Source: Drosophila persimilis (Eukaryota > Arthropoda > Insecta > Diptera > Drosophilidae). From it: 64,000 nucleotides of DNA. Numbering within the stretch: position 1 is the stretch's first letter; each line of letters begins with the position of its first letter. The notes under the pieces are model-generated. The model was given only the letters and a program-made list of their open reading frames with translations, was not told the DNA's origin and ran no database searches. Of the stretch, positions 1 to 12,362 are shown in pieces. The translations under genes were made by a program, and so were the position numbers. Location: the NCBI RefSeq assembly GCF_003286085.1, contig NW_020825312.1, forward strand, positions 2,604,001 through 2,668,000. Reading direction: 5' to 3'.

Positions 1-80
1 CGAGAGGACTGCCACAGAGAGGCAAACAGAAACAGATAGAAGTTTACGCCCACACAGGAAGTTTGAATTTAATGTTGAGT

Positions 81-140
81 CCAGGGCCAGGACCAGGACC
101 AGGACCAGGGCCAGGACCAGGACTAGGACCAGGACGAGGG
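81..140. repeat. (CCAGGA)n degenerate hexamer repeat
   Basis: About ten hexamer units related to CCAGGA, with scattered substitutions such as CTAGGA and CGAGGG. It is a typical short tandem repeat and no coding role is visible. Confidence 0.9.
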
Positions 141-2125
141 ACAGTGCTGTCCGTGCGGTTGCTTCGAGGGGATAAGAGAGGTTGGTTGGAGACAGCGGAA
201 GTGCGCGCTTAAGTGCTCATTATGTTTAGTTAATGCCGCTATTTATTAGAAAATCTAATGGGTTTTTATCCTTCCCTTTCTCTTTCCCCAACTTCCCTCT
301 GTCCACGCCTTCGTCGTCTAGCTGTCTGCCCTGCCCCTCTCTTCCTTCCGCTCTGGAGAGAGCGAGCATAAAAATAATATTTGTGTCATTTATTTGGTTA
401 TTTGTTGATTTATGTTTTGGTAATTTGTTACAACTTTTGTCTACCGCAATTTGTAGCCTCGAAACTCGGTTGATTGTCCTTGGAGACTTCTTGTGGTTTT
501 TGCATAATTTAAATTTATGCACTTTATTAGACAGCGCGAATAAGTGTGGTGGGAGATGGGAGGTGGGTGGTGGCAGTTGGGTGTTGGGAGGTGTTTGGTG
601 GTTAGCAAGCGCGTGTTTTCCTAAATGATTGGGTGCATAAATAAATATTAATGATTGCAGAGCAGGGGGCGTAGACATGAGCAAAAGATGGTTAAGATCC
701 TTGCTGGTGGCGGCATTAAAAGCGCGGATTTATCTTAAAATATGTCAATGTTCCCAGAGATGGCTGAAGGATGGAAGGATGAAGCTCATAAATATGGAAC
801 AAACCTATTTTTAGTGGAAACAGTTTGTTTCTAGCTTACGATCAACCCGTATTTAAAATGCTATTTGGCGGTACTTAAAGATTATTACTGAAAGATAAAT
901 TCGGAGAATACAGAAACTGCATAAACTACGCTTTTATGTTTATGTTTTAATACGAATGAATCGATTTAATTCGAAAAAGCATTCCGAAATAGTCCACAAT
1001 CGGTTGAAATGAAAGAATCAATCCTTAAGCCATGGATCCAACGTTGACATGATCCTGTCTTTCCTGACATTTGAGTTAACAGATTGACAGTACCTGTAAT
1101 CGAAGAACGGTCTTCTTTATTTCCATTTCAATGGGACTGGACTCGCGTCTATTTTGTGTCTGATTTTTGGACATTGCCTTCCATTAGGCAACTGTCGCCA
1201 TGGCAATAACCGCCGCCGCGTGCCTAGGCCATTAGCCAGCGGCTGGACCAAGTCAGACTGCGGCTACATTCCACGTCCTATTACAGCGGCCGCATCCATA
1301 TCCACATCCACATCCACATCCATATCTGCCTCGACATTGGCATTAACATCAACATCAGGCTCAGATGCTGACGCTGATGCTGCTGTCAAATAGCCGGCAA
1401 TCACTCAGTCAATTTGGCTTTCTGGCTTACAATTTTTCTGCAGTTTTTTCGGAGTCTCTCTCTCTGTCCGCCTATTTGTCCGTGGCTTGATTTATGGATG
1501 GACCGCCGCCGCCCCGATCGAGAGAGCGCTCCTTTTTGTGTGCCACAAGCCGGACTGAAATCAATGTCTGAATTAAATCGTTGAATTATGTATGTGGTGC
1601 CCGACACTTGGCTACTCTTTTCCGGCTAATTCCAAAATATATTTCCCCCTGCTGTTTGCTCAAATTATTATCTGGCATAGCAATCCATATTTTGCATTTA
1701 ATATCGGCCTTGTTTGTTTAAACAAAACACGAAACACAAAACAGAGACACAAAAATAGATGGAAAATGTGGGCCGCTGACATGGATATTCATATGTACAT
1801 ATTAATTGAATTTAGGCAGAATCTGACCCAAAAAATGAGTCAACTGATTCCCACCAATGTTTAAGCCCACCTTTAACCACCTTATTAACATAACTGAATA
1901 ATTTATTTGCCTGTACAAATATTTGTAGAATGTTTGGGATACCTTTAATGGAGAGCACTGCCAGCCAAATGGCAGCGAAGAAAAACCGTGAACTCTGTAG
2001 CCATAACACAAATAAATCTCGAGTCTTTCGGTTGAACTTTGCCCGACCGCATATCACCCAAAAACCAAGCTGGGAAAACCAGGGCCAAGTTTTTGGTCTC
2101 AACTCCAATTTCCTGCGGCATTTCT

Positions 2126-2155
2126 CGAGTGGAGTGGAGTGGAGTGGAGTGGAGC
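2126..2155. repeat. (GTGGA)n pentamer repeat
   Basis: Five to six GAGTG/GTGGA pentamers follow an XhoI-like CTCGAG hexamer. A TACGAGTA octamer follows directly at 2158-2165. Confidence 0.85.
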
Positions 2156-2978
2156 GGTACGAGTATGTCTACGTCTACCGTACCCGTAATACGTCGCACG
2201 CTTTTGTGTGCAGCTGTCAGGTGTCAAAGTGTTGCAGTCAATGAGCTTTTCTTATACACGTCTACATCGCCTCTCCACTCTCCATCTGTTCGTTGGCAGC
2301 GGAGGGAGTCCTCTTCTTGTCAGTTGCCAGCTCACGTTTTTTTTGGGCTTCTGGCTGCCCAATGAGGACGATAACGACGATAGCATCTGAAGCAGCTGTC
2401 CTTTATCGTTGTTTTTCCCCCATTCTAAAGGCGCGGTGAGAGATCGGAGGAGGGCAGGGAGCTGGCCTGTCTGCGGGGGCAACAATCCATAAACGAACAA
2501 ATTGCCTGAAAATCAATTTCGTCGGCGGCTACTTTTGTCCGTTCTTTCGGCTTTTCCTGTCTTGTGGCTGTGGCTGTTTCTGTGGCTTTGTTGAGGCGTT
2601 TTTCCGGCATAAGTAGCTGGTCTTATGTGTGTACGTCCGTCGAGCTAAGCTTGTAAAATTTATGCACATGTTTTGCCCGAAAAACCTTTCCGGAATTCCC
2701 TTCGTCTGGGGGTGAAATTTGTCTGGCTGGACGCCATAAACTACAGTCCAAAGTAGTTTGATGGGTGTCGAAAAGTCAAGAGGTGTCTGGCAATAGCATT
2801 GGGAATACACGAGCACACAGGATAATTCAATGACCCCCTGCCCCCGAGCCCGACCGAGTGAGCTTTAAGATTTCCATTCTTCTGCGAATCGTCGGAAATG
2901 AGGAACGCCTGAGCATAATGTTTTGCCACAAACTTGATTAGGACTCCGGTGGGGGCAAACACTTGACTGCATTTACAG

Positions 2979-3030
2979 TGTCCTGCTGTCCAGCTGTCCA
3001 GCTGTCCAGCTGTCCTGCTGTCCTGCTATC
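2979..3030. repeat. CTGTCCAG 8-bp tandem repeat
   Basis: Several copies of an 8-bp CTGTCCAG/CTGTCCTG unit in direct tandem. Some short open frames here translate it as a Gln/Thr/Asp-rich ladder, which follows from the repeat and does not indicate a gene. Confidence 0.85.
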
Positions 3031-3607
3031 CGTCCTGGAGGTGGCCCCCACTGCGCGCCCGCAGTGAGGCAGACAACACCTCCACAGATTGGACAACGAC
3101 TGCAAACCCTTCCTTCCCGCCACAGACTCCGACGCCCACAAAACGCTAAGCGATTAAGCTCTAAATGTCACTCGAATGTCATTTGATTACACGTTGATGT
3201 TTGGAGATGACTTGGGAGATTGAGGCAGAGCCAGATGCCGATGCTCGCCGCCACACATCGTCTCACATCCCACATCCCCATCATACACCCCACATTCCAT
3301 ATCCCAGTAGTTGCCAGGAGATCCTACCTGCTTCCCTGCTTCCCAGCCAGTTTGCTGGCTAACCAAAGGTGAGCAATTATCGGCACTTAAGCGTGGCGGC
3401 GTCCAACGGACCGGAAGTGCCAGGCGGGCGGGCGGCTCCTGGAGAGCACAGATGGATGGAAGGGTGGCCAGGCTGCCAGGCTGCCAGGCTGCCAGGAGTA
3501 CCTGGGAGCTACTAGTTGGCATAATTTAGCTGCCGGTGCAGCCACCGGAGCGAAGCCTCGCTTCCTGCAGCTTCCAAATGCAACTGAGCGTACATAATTA
3601 ATTATTT

Positions 3608-3636
3608 GCATGTGTGTGTGTGTGTGTGTGTGTATG
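3608..3636. repeat. (TG)n microsatellite
   Basis: An almost perfect TG dinucleotide run of about 13 units. Similar TG/CA runs occur at 12477-12503, 21168-21198 and 49852-49883. Confidence 0.9.
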
Positions 3637-3914
3637 CAGTGCTGTGGGAGAGTGTGTCCTTGGTAGTATCATGTGTCAGAGAAGGGAATGCTGTTCGCTT
3701 TCACTTCCCTGCCTGCCTCCCTTCCGCCGTTTGGCCCCTGTGTCTGGGGTCAATTAACAAATGTTTGCGGTCAAAATTGCATACAGATTGAATGACTTAG
3801 CCTTCCGCATTCCAATTCCGCATTCCCGCTCTCCATTCCCCGTTACCATTCCCCATTTGTTGTTTGCACTTGATGCCCTGATTGAGTGATTGATTGATCG
3901 ATCGATTAGTTAGT

Positions 3915-3963
3915 GCGCTGCGCTGCGCTGCGCTGCGCTGCGCTGCGCTGCACTGCGCTGCGG
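3915..3963. repeat. (CTGCG)n pentamer repeat
   Basis: About nine GCGCT/CTGCG pentamers with one CACTG variant, giving a locally very GC-rich block in an otherwise moderate-GC region. It directly follows a GATT/GATC-rich stretch at 3890-3910. Confidence 0.9.
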
Positions 3964-6900
3964 CGCGGTGTTAGTGTGTCGCACCCCGATTGAGTTGCAC
4001 ATAGAAAAATTAATCACATTGAAATTAGGTGACGTCTGGCGTTTCAATTAACTGTTAAGCAGGTCAAAGTTCGAAGCGGCTACCGCCATTCAAAAGCAAT
4101 TTCAAATTCAATTTGAATCTCTTTTGTTTGCCCAACACAAAAGCTTTCTCAGGTGGCAAAAATTCAATCAATATAAAACCATAAAAGGAATTGTCTTGGT
4201 CTTCGTCTTGGATATATATTTTTTATTATATTTTCCCCCAATCATTTGCATTGCAGTGGTTTCTCTGATTTTCTATGAGTTTCTTTGCTTTTCTTTTTGT
4301 TTTCTTTGTTGCCAAATGCAGGCTGATGCTCTCAGTCTCTGGGTCTCTGACCGGCGGAGACCCATCGTAGATGTAGATGAAAATAATTTAAAAACTTAAG
4401 AGTCTCGCCTCAACGAAATTATTTTCACAGCTGCTACACGGATACGTTTGTGCTCCCCCATTATATTCCGGGTGGACTCCTGCACTAGCACCAGTGGATG
4501 CCGGGCATTCAAATAAAATATAATTTAGTCTAGATTTTATATAGTATAATCAGCATCATCTTCTTCATTAGTCACATGCTCGTAAAATGCAAATATCACA
4601 TAAAATAACATCAGCCATTCGCATTCGCATTCACATTCCCGTTCCTCAATCCTCTATAAGATCTAAACAAACTGTCAAACTTTACAATGGCATTAGAGAG
4701 AGAGAGAGTGAGAGGGAGAGAGTGGGCGAGCCGGGGGTGGGGGACAGAAGCAGAAGGTCATTGGAAAAGGGAAAATCCGTCAGACGAAGAAACAAGTAAA
4801 CAAAAATACTGTAACATCCATTTTGTCAAGTCCTTTGGCCCCATCCTTCACGTCACACTCGGGGATCTACAGAGGAGTGCCAGGGGGAAAGGCGAAAGAG
4901 GAGGGAGGAGAAAATGTCAACAATTTTCTTGGCATTTGCGCCTAAAAGCATGCTAAGTCAAGTTCCTCCCAGTCCCAGTCTTTAAAGTGTCCGCCCGTCC
5001 CCCTCCCCGGCACCGTGCCATACCGTCCCTCAGTTGTCCGTACTCCCTAGTCCGGACTGAGGAAAATGCAGATTTCTACGCACAGTGAGAAAAAGTCAAT
5101 GGACGTGCCCAAAGCAAAGCTTTGAATGCCAAGTGACACTTGAAGTGGTCGTAGTGGGGCCTCCCTCGGACTCGTAACTGGCAACTGGCAACTGGGGTTG
5201 CTGTGATGGGGGCAAGGGAATGGGTCTGGGATGTCCTGTTCTGCTCTGTTCTGTTCTGTTCTGTCTTGGCGTGGGAGTACGTTCTGAGCCTGGGCTCAAA
5301 ATCGATTCAATGCGACATCATATGCTTGAGCGGAGCGTCAAGCGGCCGGCACTTATTAAATTGAAAATATTGTGTGGCCTGCTTTAAGGCTCAGAGCTGC
5401 CCCCAAAATGCGGACAGACGGGGGACTCCCTTTTGATTGATAGCTGTCTATTGCTATCCCAACAAAAAATTTAATAAATGAATGTGGCTTTTATTGCTTG
5501 CTCCCCCGAAAAGAAAAGCCGCAATCGGGTAGGGGTACGAGTATATGGAAAATGCGTGTGTTTTCCGGGAGGTTTTCTATCAAGTTTATCATGGCCCCAT
5601 TTGATTAATGGCCCCCGAACGACACAGACCTCACAGACACGCCCCCAGTACCACCCCCACGCCCAAATGAGTGATGACAGCTGCCAGGGAAAGTAGTTTT
5701 CAATTAAAATGGGAAACTTTTCAATTTGCACTTTTCACTTTGACTTGATGAATTTTCCGCTTGGCTAACCGCAGTAGCAGCAGCGCCTAAAAGACGACAA
5801 CTACTTTGTAGACTCTCCGGCGGAATGTCTCGACATTTACGACGACCCAGCCAGCAGCTCTCCTCGCTTAATGTAAATCCTTGTTATCCTTCATTTTATG
5901 CTGCCACTAGTGCATTTGCCCCCCATCTTTCCCATCTCCATCTCCATCTCCGTTCCCGTTCCCATCTCTCCCGGTCTCGGTTCCCGGTTCCTGGTGCCCA
6001 TCGCCTTTGCCATTCCTTTCAGCGTCTGGAGCGCTGCAGCTTTTCAAGTTTATGTCGCCAGGGCATCCAGGACCCACCATCGCCTTCGGCCTGGCCTCCG
6101 TTTCGGCTTTGCGGTTGTTTCCTGATGTCCATTTTCCTTCTACACTCTGCTCATCGTTGTCTCCATGTTCTTTACGACTTTGTGTCTCTGTTTTATGACC
6201 GGTTTCATCGTTCGTTTTCGCCTCTTCTTTTTTCGTAATTATTGTCACGTATGCGCTGCAAAATTTTATGTGCCCCGACGACGATCATCAGAGGGCAGTG
6301 GAAGGACACTCGGACGACGACGGCAGATGCATTAATTGCAAGCTTGTAAAACGTTTCGCAGACCAAATTTTTATATGTCAGAGATTAAGTTTGCAGAATT
6401 TCCACACGGGCTGGAAGCCCCGCCGCAAGCTTACAAAAACCAATTAATTTTTACGCTTGTCCCAGAGCTTAAGGTTTTTAGCCGTAATGACTCCGCCATA
6501 GTCTCCGGTAGACTCAATTCAGAGTTTAGATGCTGTGTATATTTAAGTTATATTTTTCTTATTAAAGACACATATGTATGTACATATCTTTCCATCTCGA
6601 AGACAAATGGAAAGCATTCTGCTTGTCCGACAGTTGAACCAACAATCGCCATTGCTTCAGGACATGCAAGATGCTCCTTCACCTTGATGGGTATATTCCT
6701 GTATTCCTGGTCTGCCTCCAACGTTCGATGTTCGTGTACTCTCCCCATCCTTCCCCCAGGCTCCTTAGAATGTTCTATTAATGGGAAAAACCGCTAATAA
6801 CCCCGATGACATGCAATGCCCGAGAAGCCTGCCTCTGCCTCCTATCTGCCAGCCACATCCGCATCCGGAACTATTCAAAGAGCAATTCATCTCACACAAT

Positions 6901-7347
6901 ACGCCTCATTGGCCATTCGGAGAACAAAAAATCTGCTGATAATCGGCTTATAGTTTTTGGCCAGCCAATTTCTCAAAGTCTCCCTCTCACCCCCTCCCCA
7001 GTTTTCCCCGGCTCCCTTTCAATAATTTTCCGCATACACGCGCCGCAGAAGCAGCAGCAGCAGCAACAGAAGCAGGAGCAGGAGCTGAAGAAGAAAAAGC
7101 AAAGCGTAAGCATGTAATCATTATTTTCACTGGCCAAACAAAGGAAAAAGACAAAGTTGCAGAGTGGTAAGAGGGGCAGCAGAGGCAGGAGAGAAAGGAC
7201 CTGAGGATGTTGGTGAGGAGAATGAGGAGGAGCAGGAGAGCATAATGAACCCTAAATAAAAGTGCGCTCGCAGAAACTTTTGGCCTGGGCCTGAACTTTT
7301 CCCGCTTTCCCGCTTAACACTTTGCCGCAACAATTTATCGTTTTTGT

Positions 7348-7398
7348 TGCCTTTGCCGTTGCCGTTGCCGATGCCGTTGCCGTCGCCGTCGCCGCTGT
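7348..7398. repeat. (GTTGCC)n degenerate hexamer repeat
   Basis: About eight hexamers of the GTTGCC/GTCGCC family. It generates long Arg/Gln or Gly/Asn shadow frames on the minus strand that are not genes. Confidence 0.85.
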
Positions 7399-7968
7399 CG
7401 TTGTCGTTTGCGGAAGTGTTTGGCATTGCCAAAAAAGATAATGTTGGGAAGACGGAAGATGGTGTTAAGATCCTGAGGACCAAGTTTTTTCCTGGTATAG
7501 CCAGAGCAAATCCCTAGCATTGGCGGCGGCCCCAAGTGCGAGACAAACTTGCAATGCGCATTGAATTTCAAAATGCGTTCATCTCTCACCCGCCGCCCGC
7601 TGCGGTGGAAAAACTATCTTCAAGTGGGGAAAATAGTGATAGAGAGGCAGAGCAATCGCATGGGAGTGGGAAAATCTGTGAAGCAACGTAAACGAAACCG
7701 CCATATTATTTCTACATTGATTACAAATGGTGTGAATTCTCCTCCGAGAGATGTGGTAGTGGTGGAGCCTAGGGATTGCAGTTGAGAGTTGTGAGAACGG
7801 AACGGGAAAAATAAAGGGGATTTCGCTTGTTTGTTTTTGGTAGAGGAAGCTAATGTGTCTGGTTAATGCAAGCCATTTGCCTATCAACGAATTCGAAAAG
7901 GGATTTGTGCAACGGATCATTATGTATGCGCAATTGATTTATAGATTACACCTACGAGTATCTGCCAA

Positions 7969-7993
7969 GGGGGGGGGGGGGGGGGGGGGGGGG
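7969..7993. repeat. Poly(G) run of 25
   Basis: Twenty-five consecutive G, then A and five more G. Homopolymers of this length are prone to polymerase slippage and sequencing error, so the exact length is uncertain. A second run of 17 G is at 19935-19951. Confidence 0.9.
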
Positions 7994-9426
7994 AGGGGGA
8001 TCTCTTTATCTCTGCACTGATTCCCTTGATTCCTTTAGCCTCCAATCCCTACATCCAATCTTGCCGTATAAATCCATTAGCTATACAATTTTCAGTCCCT
8101 TTGTACCGTTCCTTTGATGCATATTCACACACTCATAAAGATACATTTTGAATGCACTCTCTGATTGAAACAGATATTAAAAAGAGCTCCCTTTTGGCCA
8201 ACACTCTCTTTTGGCTAAAACTCACACAATTCACATGGCAATTGAATTGCCAGGCAAAGTGAAAAGAAGCCCAGCAGGAAAAGTGCAAGTAGGAGCTCTG
8301 CTCTGGCTCAATGAAAAGACTCTGTGCCCCTCGGCTACCCTTGGAAACAGAGGGATGTAATAACATTCGCAGCTATTTAGAGCAATTTTTTGCACGCTTC
8401 AACTTGGAAGCTTCCTCTGAAGGGAATTGTCAAAGGGAAGGCGACGTGACACAGAATGAAATGAAATGTAACAGCAACAAAAGGCGACACACTGAGTGAA
8501 GGAAGTGCTTCTACTAACGGGAGCAGCACCACGAGCAACGCGCTGTAGCTGCTTTAACCTATTCAGCTGAAGGAACCTCTTTCCCTTTTGCTTCCCTTGC
8601 AGGCACACAATTTTCATTTCCGCTTTTTATTTGCACGGCGAACCTGATGACGGAGTCGCACTAGCAGTGGCAGTCGCAGTCGCAGTCGATGTCGGGTATC
8701 GGTGTCGGTGTAAGGGTCGGCTGGCCGAATACCTTATAGACAGTAAGGAAGAGAATTTCGTTTGAGCTTACTTTGTTTGGGGCCAGTGCCAGTGCCAGCG
8801 CCAGTGAAAAGGAGAGCCAAGAGAGACACTCGTATCTATGTGAGTGTGTGTGCGAGGAGGAAAAGTTTGCTCCATTTGCGTCGCCTTAAGGTGAGTTTAA
8901 TGAAAAGTTGGTCATGGAGGGGATGCCCCTGGCTCGCCCTGGTATACCAGGCATCTGCCTTCACATGAAAGTGGAGGACAATAGAATCCAGCTGCTGTCC
9001 GAGAAGGCCGCCCAGAAGCTGCATCAATATCCTGTTGCCATTTTGCGCTATTTACAAAATGAAATACGCCGCAAGTTTTCGGGACAGAAACTAAAACAGA
9101 ACCAGAAACAAGAGCCAAAGTAACCACGAAAATTAAACTTTTGTCTCGTTTGTGTTTACTTTGGCCTGGACGGAGGACGGAGAATTGAGGACGGTGGACG
9201 GCGGTCGGAGGGATGGTGCGGCGGTTCACATGGAGTGGAAAAAGTTTGCACGGAAAGAAAATGCAATAGGGGAAATGAAAATGGAATTAAAAATAGTATT
9301 AAGCAAAGGATACACAAGCTCTATAAGAGGAGTCTTTAAGAGATCAATGGTGAATAGGAGGGGCCTTAAAGAGGTCCCACAAAGATACAAAACTTTTCCG
9401 GATAGGTGGAGACTCTATTTATCGGT

Positions 9427-9700
9427 TGCAAACGAACCAAACCTTCAGGTTTCAGCGGCCCACTGCTTGATCACTTGCCTGTAAAGGCAAAACGAACCGA
9501 GGCTTCAGGTTTCAGCGGGGGACTGCTTGATCACTTGCTTGTAAAGGCAAATCGAACCAAACGTTCAGGTTTCCGCGGCGGACTGCTTGAACCAAAGCTT
9601 CAGGTTAAGTTCATGAACTGCTTTCAGGAGGATTTCCAAGAAAACCGAACCAAGCCTTCAGGTTTCGGGTTTAGTCAATGGACTAAATATAGGATCTTTT
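9427..9700 (+). repeat. Dispersed element of 60-bp tandem units, copy 1
   Basis: Consecutive units begin at about 9427, 9487 and 9547 with exact 60-bp spacing. Each unit reads CGAACC, CTTCAGGTTTC, then CTGCTTGA and TCACTTGC. The third is cut short and runs into a terminal module of ATGAACTGCTTTCAGG, CGAACCAAGCCTTCAGG and GACTAAATATAGGATC. The same order of parts is found inverted at 25735-26150. Because the unit is 60 bp, a frame stays open through the array with a 20-residue period around SGFSGxLLDHLxVKxKRT. I do not recognise the family. It is most likely a non-autonomous dispersed repeat, less likely the remnant of a coding repeat. Confidence 0.8.
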
Positions 9701-12336
9701 GCTGCTATTTTTCCACAGGCTGAAATTATAAATATAAATTATATTTAGATTTCCGATAAGCTTCGTTCCATCTAAAATGTATTTGATAGAAACTCTAAGT
9801 ACTGGTGTTCTGGTGGGAAGGGACAATGACGAGGCACCCGACAATAGTGTTCTCCCTTACATATTTAATTCTATGGAAGACCTAAAACTGCAAACCTAAT
9901 CAGCAAGCCTTTCGTCTGGCGGTTTCTGCGAGAAGTACATTCAGCAAATGTGCTGTCTGCATAAAATACGCTTTTTATTAGTCTGCATCAAAGCGACACC
10001 AGACAATTGGATTGCCCTGGCTACCAACAAAAAAAAAAAGGTTATGCTGCCGTCAGACGGCTCTTACAACTTTCGTTAGACAGGACGAACCGAGGTTTGG
10101 CTGCTAAAAATTGTCTTAAAATAAACTAAACTCGCATTGTCTTCACTCTTCTCTGCTCTGTGTGCAATCAGGGAAAATCAAATATGTAAGTACTGCAAAT
10201 CTAATTTTCATGCGAGCTTCCTCTCAGCCAATATTTCCGCCCCAACATCCGGAAGGACTTTTCTTTTCTTTTCCGTTCCATTCGGTTTTTTTCTCTTTTT
10301 TTTTTTGATTTGATGAACACATAAATAAATAAAATGGCAGCCAGGAGTGGTTTAATAAAAGACGCGATAGAATTGCTGGCAATGGCACAGTGCCCTGCGG
10401 AAACGGCTGGCAATATGCTCGGTTCGGCTCCGCTCGGCCCCACGGTCGCCGCTGTTACCACCATTTCCACTGGTTCCACTGTTTCCGCTGTTTCTGTTCT
10501 GTTTCCGCCCCATCCCAAAGGTGCGAATGCGTAAAGGCGTTTATTACTATAAATATTAAAATGGGATTACCAAACAGACGTACTTCAGGTTTTTTATTAG
10601 ATCTTTGCTCTGCGGACGAGGGAGTTCCACGATGGCCCGATGCTCCGGGGCATTTCATTCGGCTAAATGCAGGGTTGCAATTTCCCTCTCGTGTTGACTT
10701 AGCCGTCACTTTGAGTTCTTTTGGAGGAAACTCCTTCCGTCCCGTTCTCGTTCTCCTTCTCCTTCTCCTTATACTTCTCGTCCTTCTCTACCTCTTGCCA
10801 CTGGCACGTAATGTAAAAGTTTCCTTTGCCGCCGAAGAGATTTACTTATGAAAAATAAATTTGCACTTGATTCATCCTTCGTCCTGCCTTGGCTTTGTTA
10901 TTCGCCTGCTCTTCCCGTTCCGGCTTCACACCGAAATTCCTCCTGGTGCTCCCTCCCGCTCCCACTGTTCGTCTCTTCCTTCTGCTCTTCAATAGTTTCT
11001 CCCACTTGTTATTTATGCTCGCGAGCACCCTCTAATCTTCGCGTGGGGGTTCTGTTCTGCGCTGAGTCAGTGTTGGGTAGCTGTGAAATTTATGTTGCAC
11101 CACGTGGCGTGAGGTTAAAAATTATGTTGCATACCTTTAGCGGTAATGGGAATTTTCATCCAACGAGAAGCCGGAGCACGAAATGTGATTAAGGTGTGCA
11201 CACATATTCGAAATGCGATGGCTGGCTGGAATTGATGTGAGGGGGAGAGAGTGAGCGCAGACCTGGACCTGGACCAGGACCAGGACCTTGCCTCCTCCTA
11301 ATGAACACATTTCCCACTTCCTGCCTACAATCGCACCCTATCTATAATCTTATCCATCTTCAAGATCCAAAGAAGGAGAAGAAAACTTTGGGCTTTGTGC
11401 AAAAGGAATACATAAATCTTTTTTTAACATAAATCATAAACTTTTGTAGCTTATCGCTAATCTGAAATCAGAGAAAAAGGGTAAAATGAAACATGAATAT
11501 GCCTCGTTCTGATGCAATCTGTGAGGCAAGATCGGGAAACTAAGTGCAGCACAAAAAACAGAGAGAGAGAACATTGCGAAACAAAATTTTTAATGTGTTG
11601 AACACCAATTAAAATCATTTTTACACAAGAAAATTATTAAATTTAAATGGCCAGCGAACACGCAGACGGAGCAGAGAGAGCAGAGAAAGCACTGCCCTCA
11701 GAGAGTGGGAACAATTTATAAAATCAAATTGAAAATGCAGGCAACGTGGGAAATGGAAGGAAAAGGAATGGGCGCTGCGCCTGAAAGTATGCTTTAAATT
11801 AAAACGAGCTCAAAATGAGCCAAACGCACGCACACCACACGAAGGACACAGTGAACGGCTGTGTGGGAGTATGCACATGTGCACATACAGTACATACCCA
11901 CGTGTGTGCGGGAACCAAATTAAAATGACCAAGTCTGGCCACACTTCTCACTCTCTCTCTGTCTCTCTCTCTTTGTGGGTTCGGGGAGCCGTATGTCCTT
12001 TTGGTCCTATTGTTTGCGGCCGAAACGGGCAGCCAAACGACCCGTTAAAATGTTCCTCCTGGTCTCGGTTCGAATTTGGAAAAAAGATACATTAAAAACA
12101 GGAGACTCGTCTCATTCCCCTTTCCCTTTACCGTGTGGAAGAACTTGGCATCTCTGTTATGGAAGCTTGCCTAAAAGTGTGCAATGCATACATGGCGCGT
12201 CCTGTCTCCTACCCGCTTCCCTCACTCTGTCCACTAGCAGGCGAGAGGAGAACTCTGCATGTGCGTGAAATTAATTTGTGATGTCCGCTCTTGGTCAACG
12301 GTCAACGGTCTGCGGATGTGGGGACAGGGAGGAGAA

Positions 12337-12362
12337 GGATGTGGATGTGGATGTGGATGTGG
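12337..12362. repeat. (GGATGT)n hexamer repeat
   Basis: Four near-perfect GGATGT units. The same hexamer family recurs at 61571-61606. Confidence 0.85.

Larger units (their letters stand above)
1..9300. other. Gene-free segment (intron or intergenic)
   Basis: No reading frame here has a signal peptide, a recognisable domain, or a promoter and poly(A) context. The open frames present are short or low in complexity and often overlap open frames on the other strand. The segment consists of A/T-rich spacer with many degenerate short tandem repeats, the main ones listed separately. It may be intron of a large gene, but I recognise no exon, splice-anchored coding block or RNA gene. Confidence 0.6.

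Noticed and set aside
226-684. Opposed 131- and 152-codon frames at the window start
   Set aside because: Both strands are open over the same A/T- and repeat-rich DNA, with no motif or promoter for either.
9406-9723. 105-codon frame over the 60-bp repeats as a gene
   Set aside because: A 60-bp unit keeps any frame open, and no promoter or signal peptide is present; kept as a repeat and discussed as a finding.
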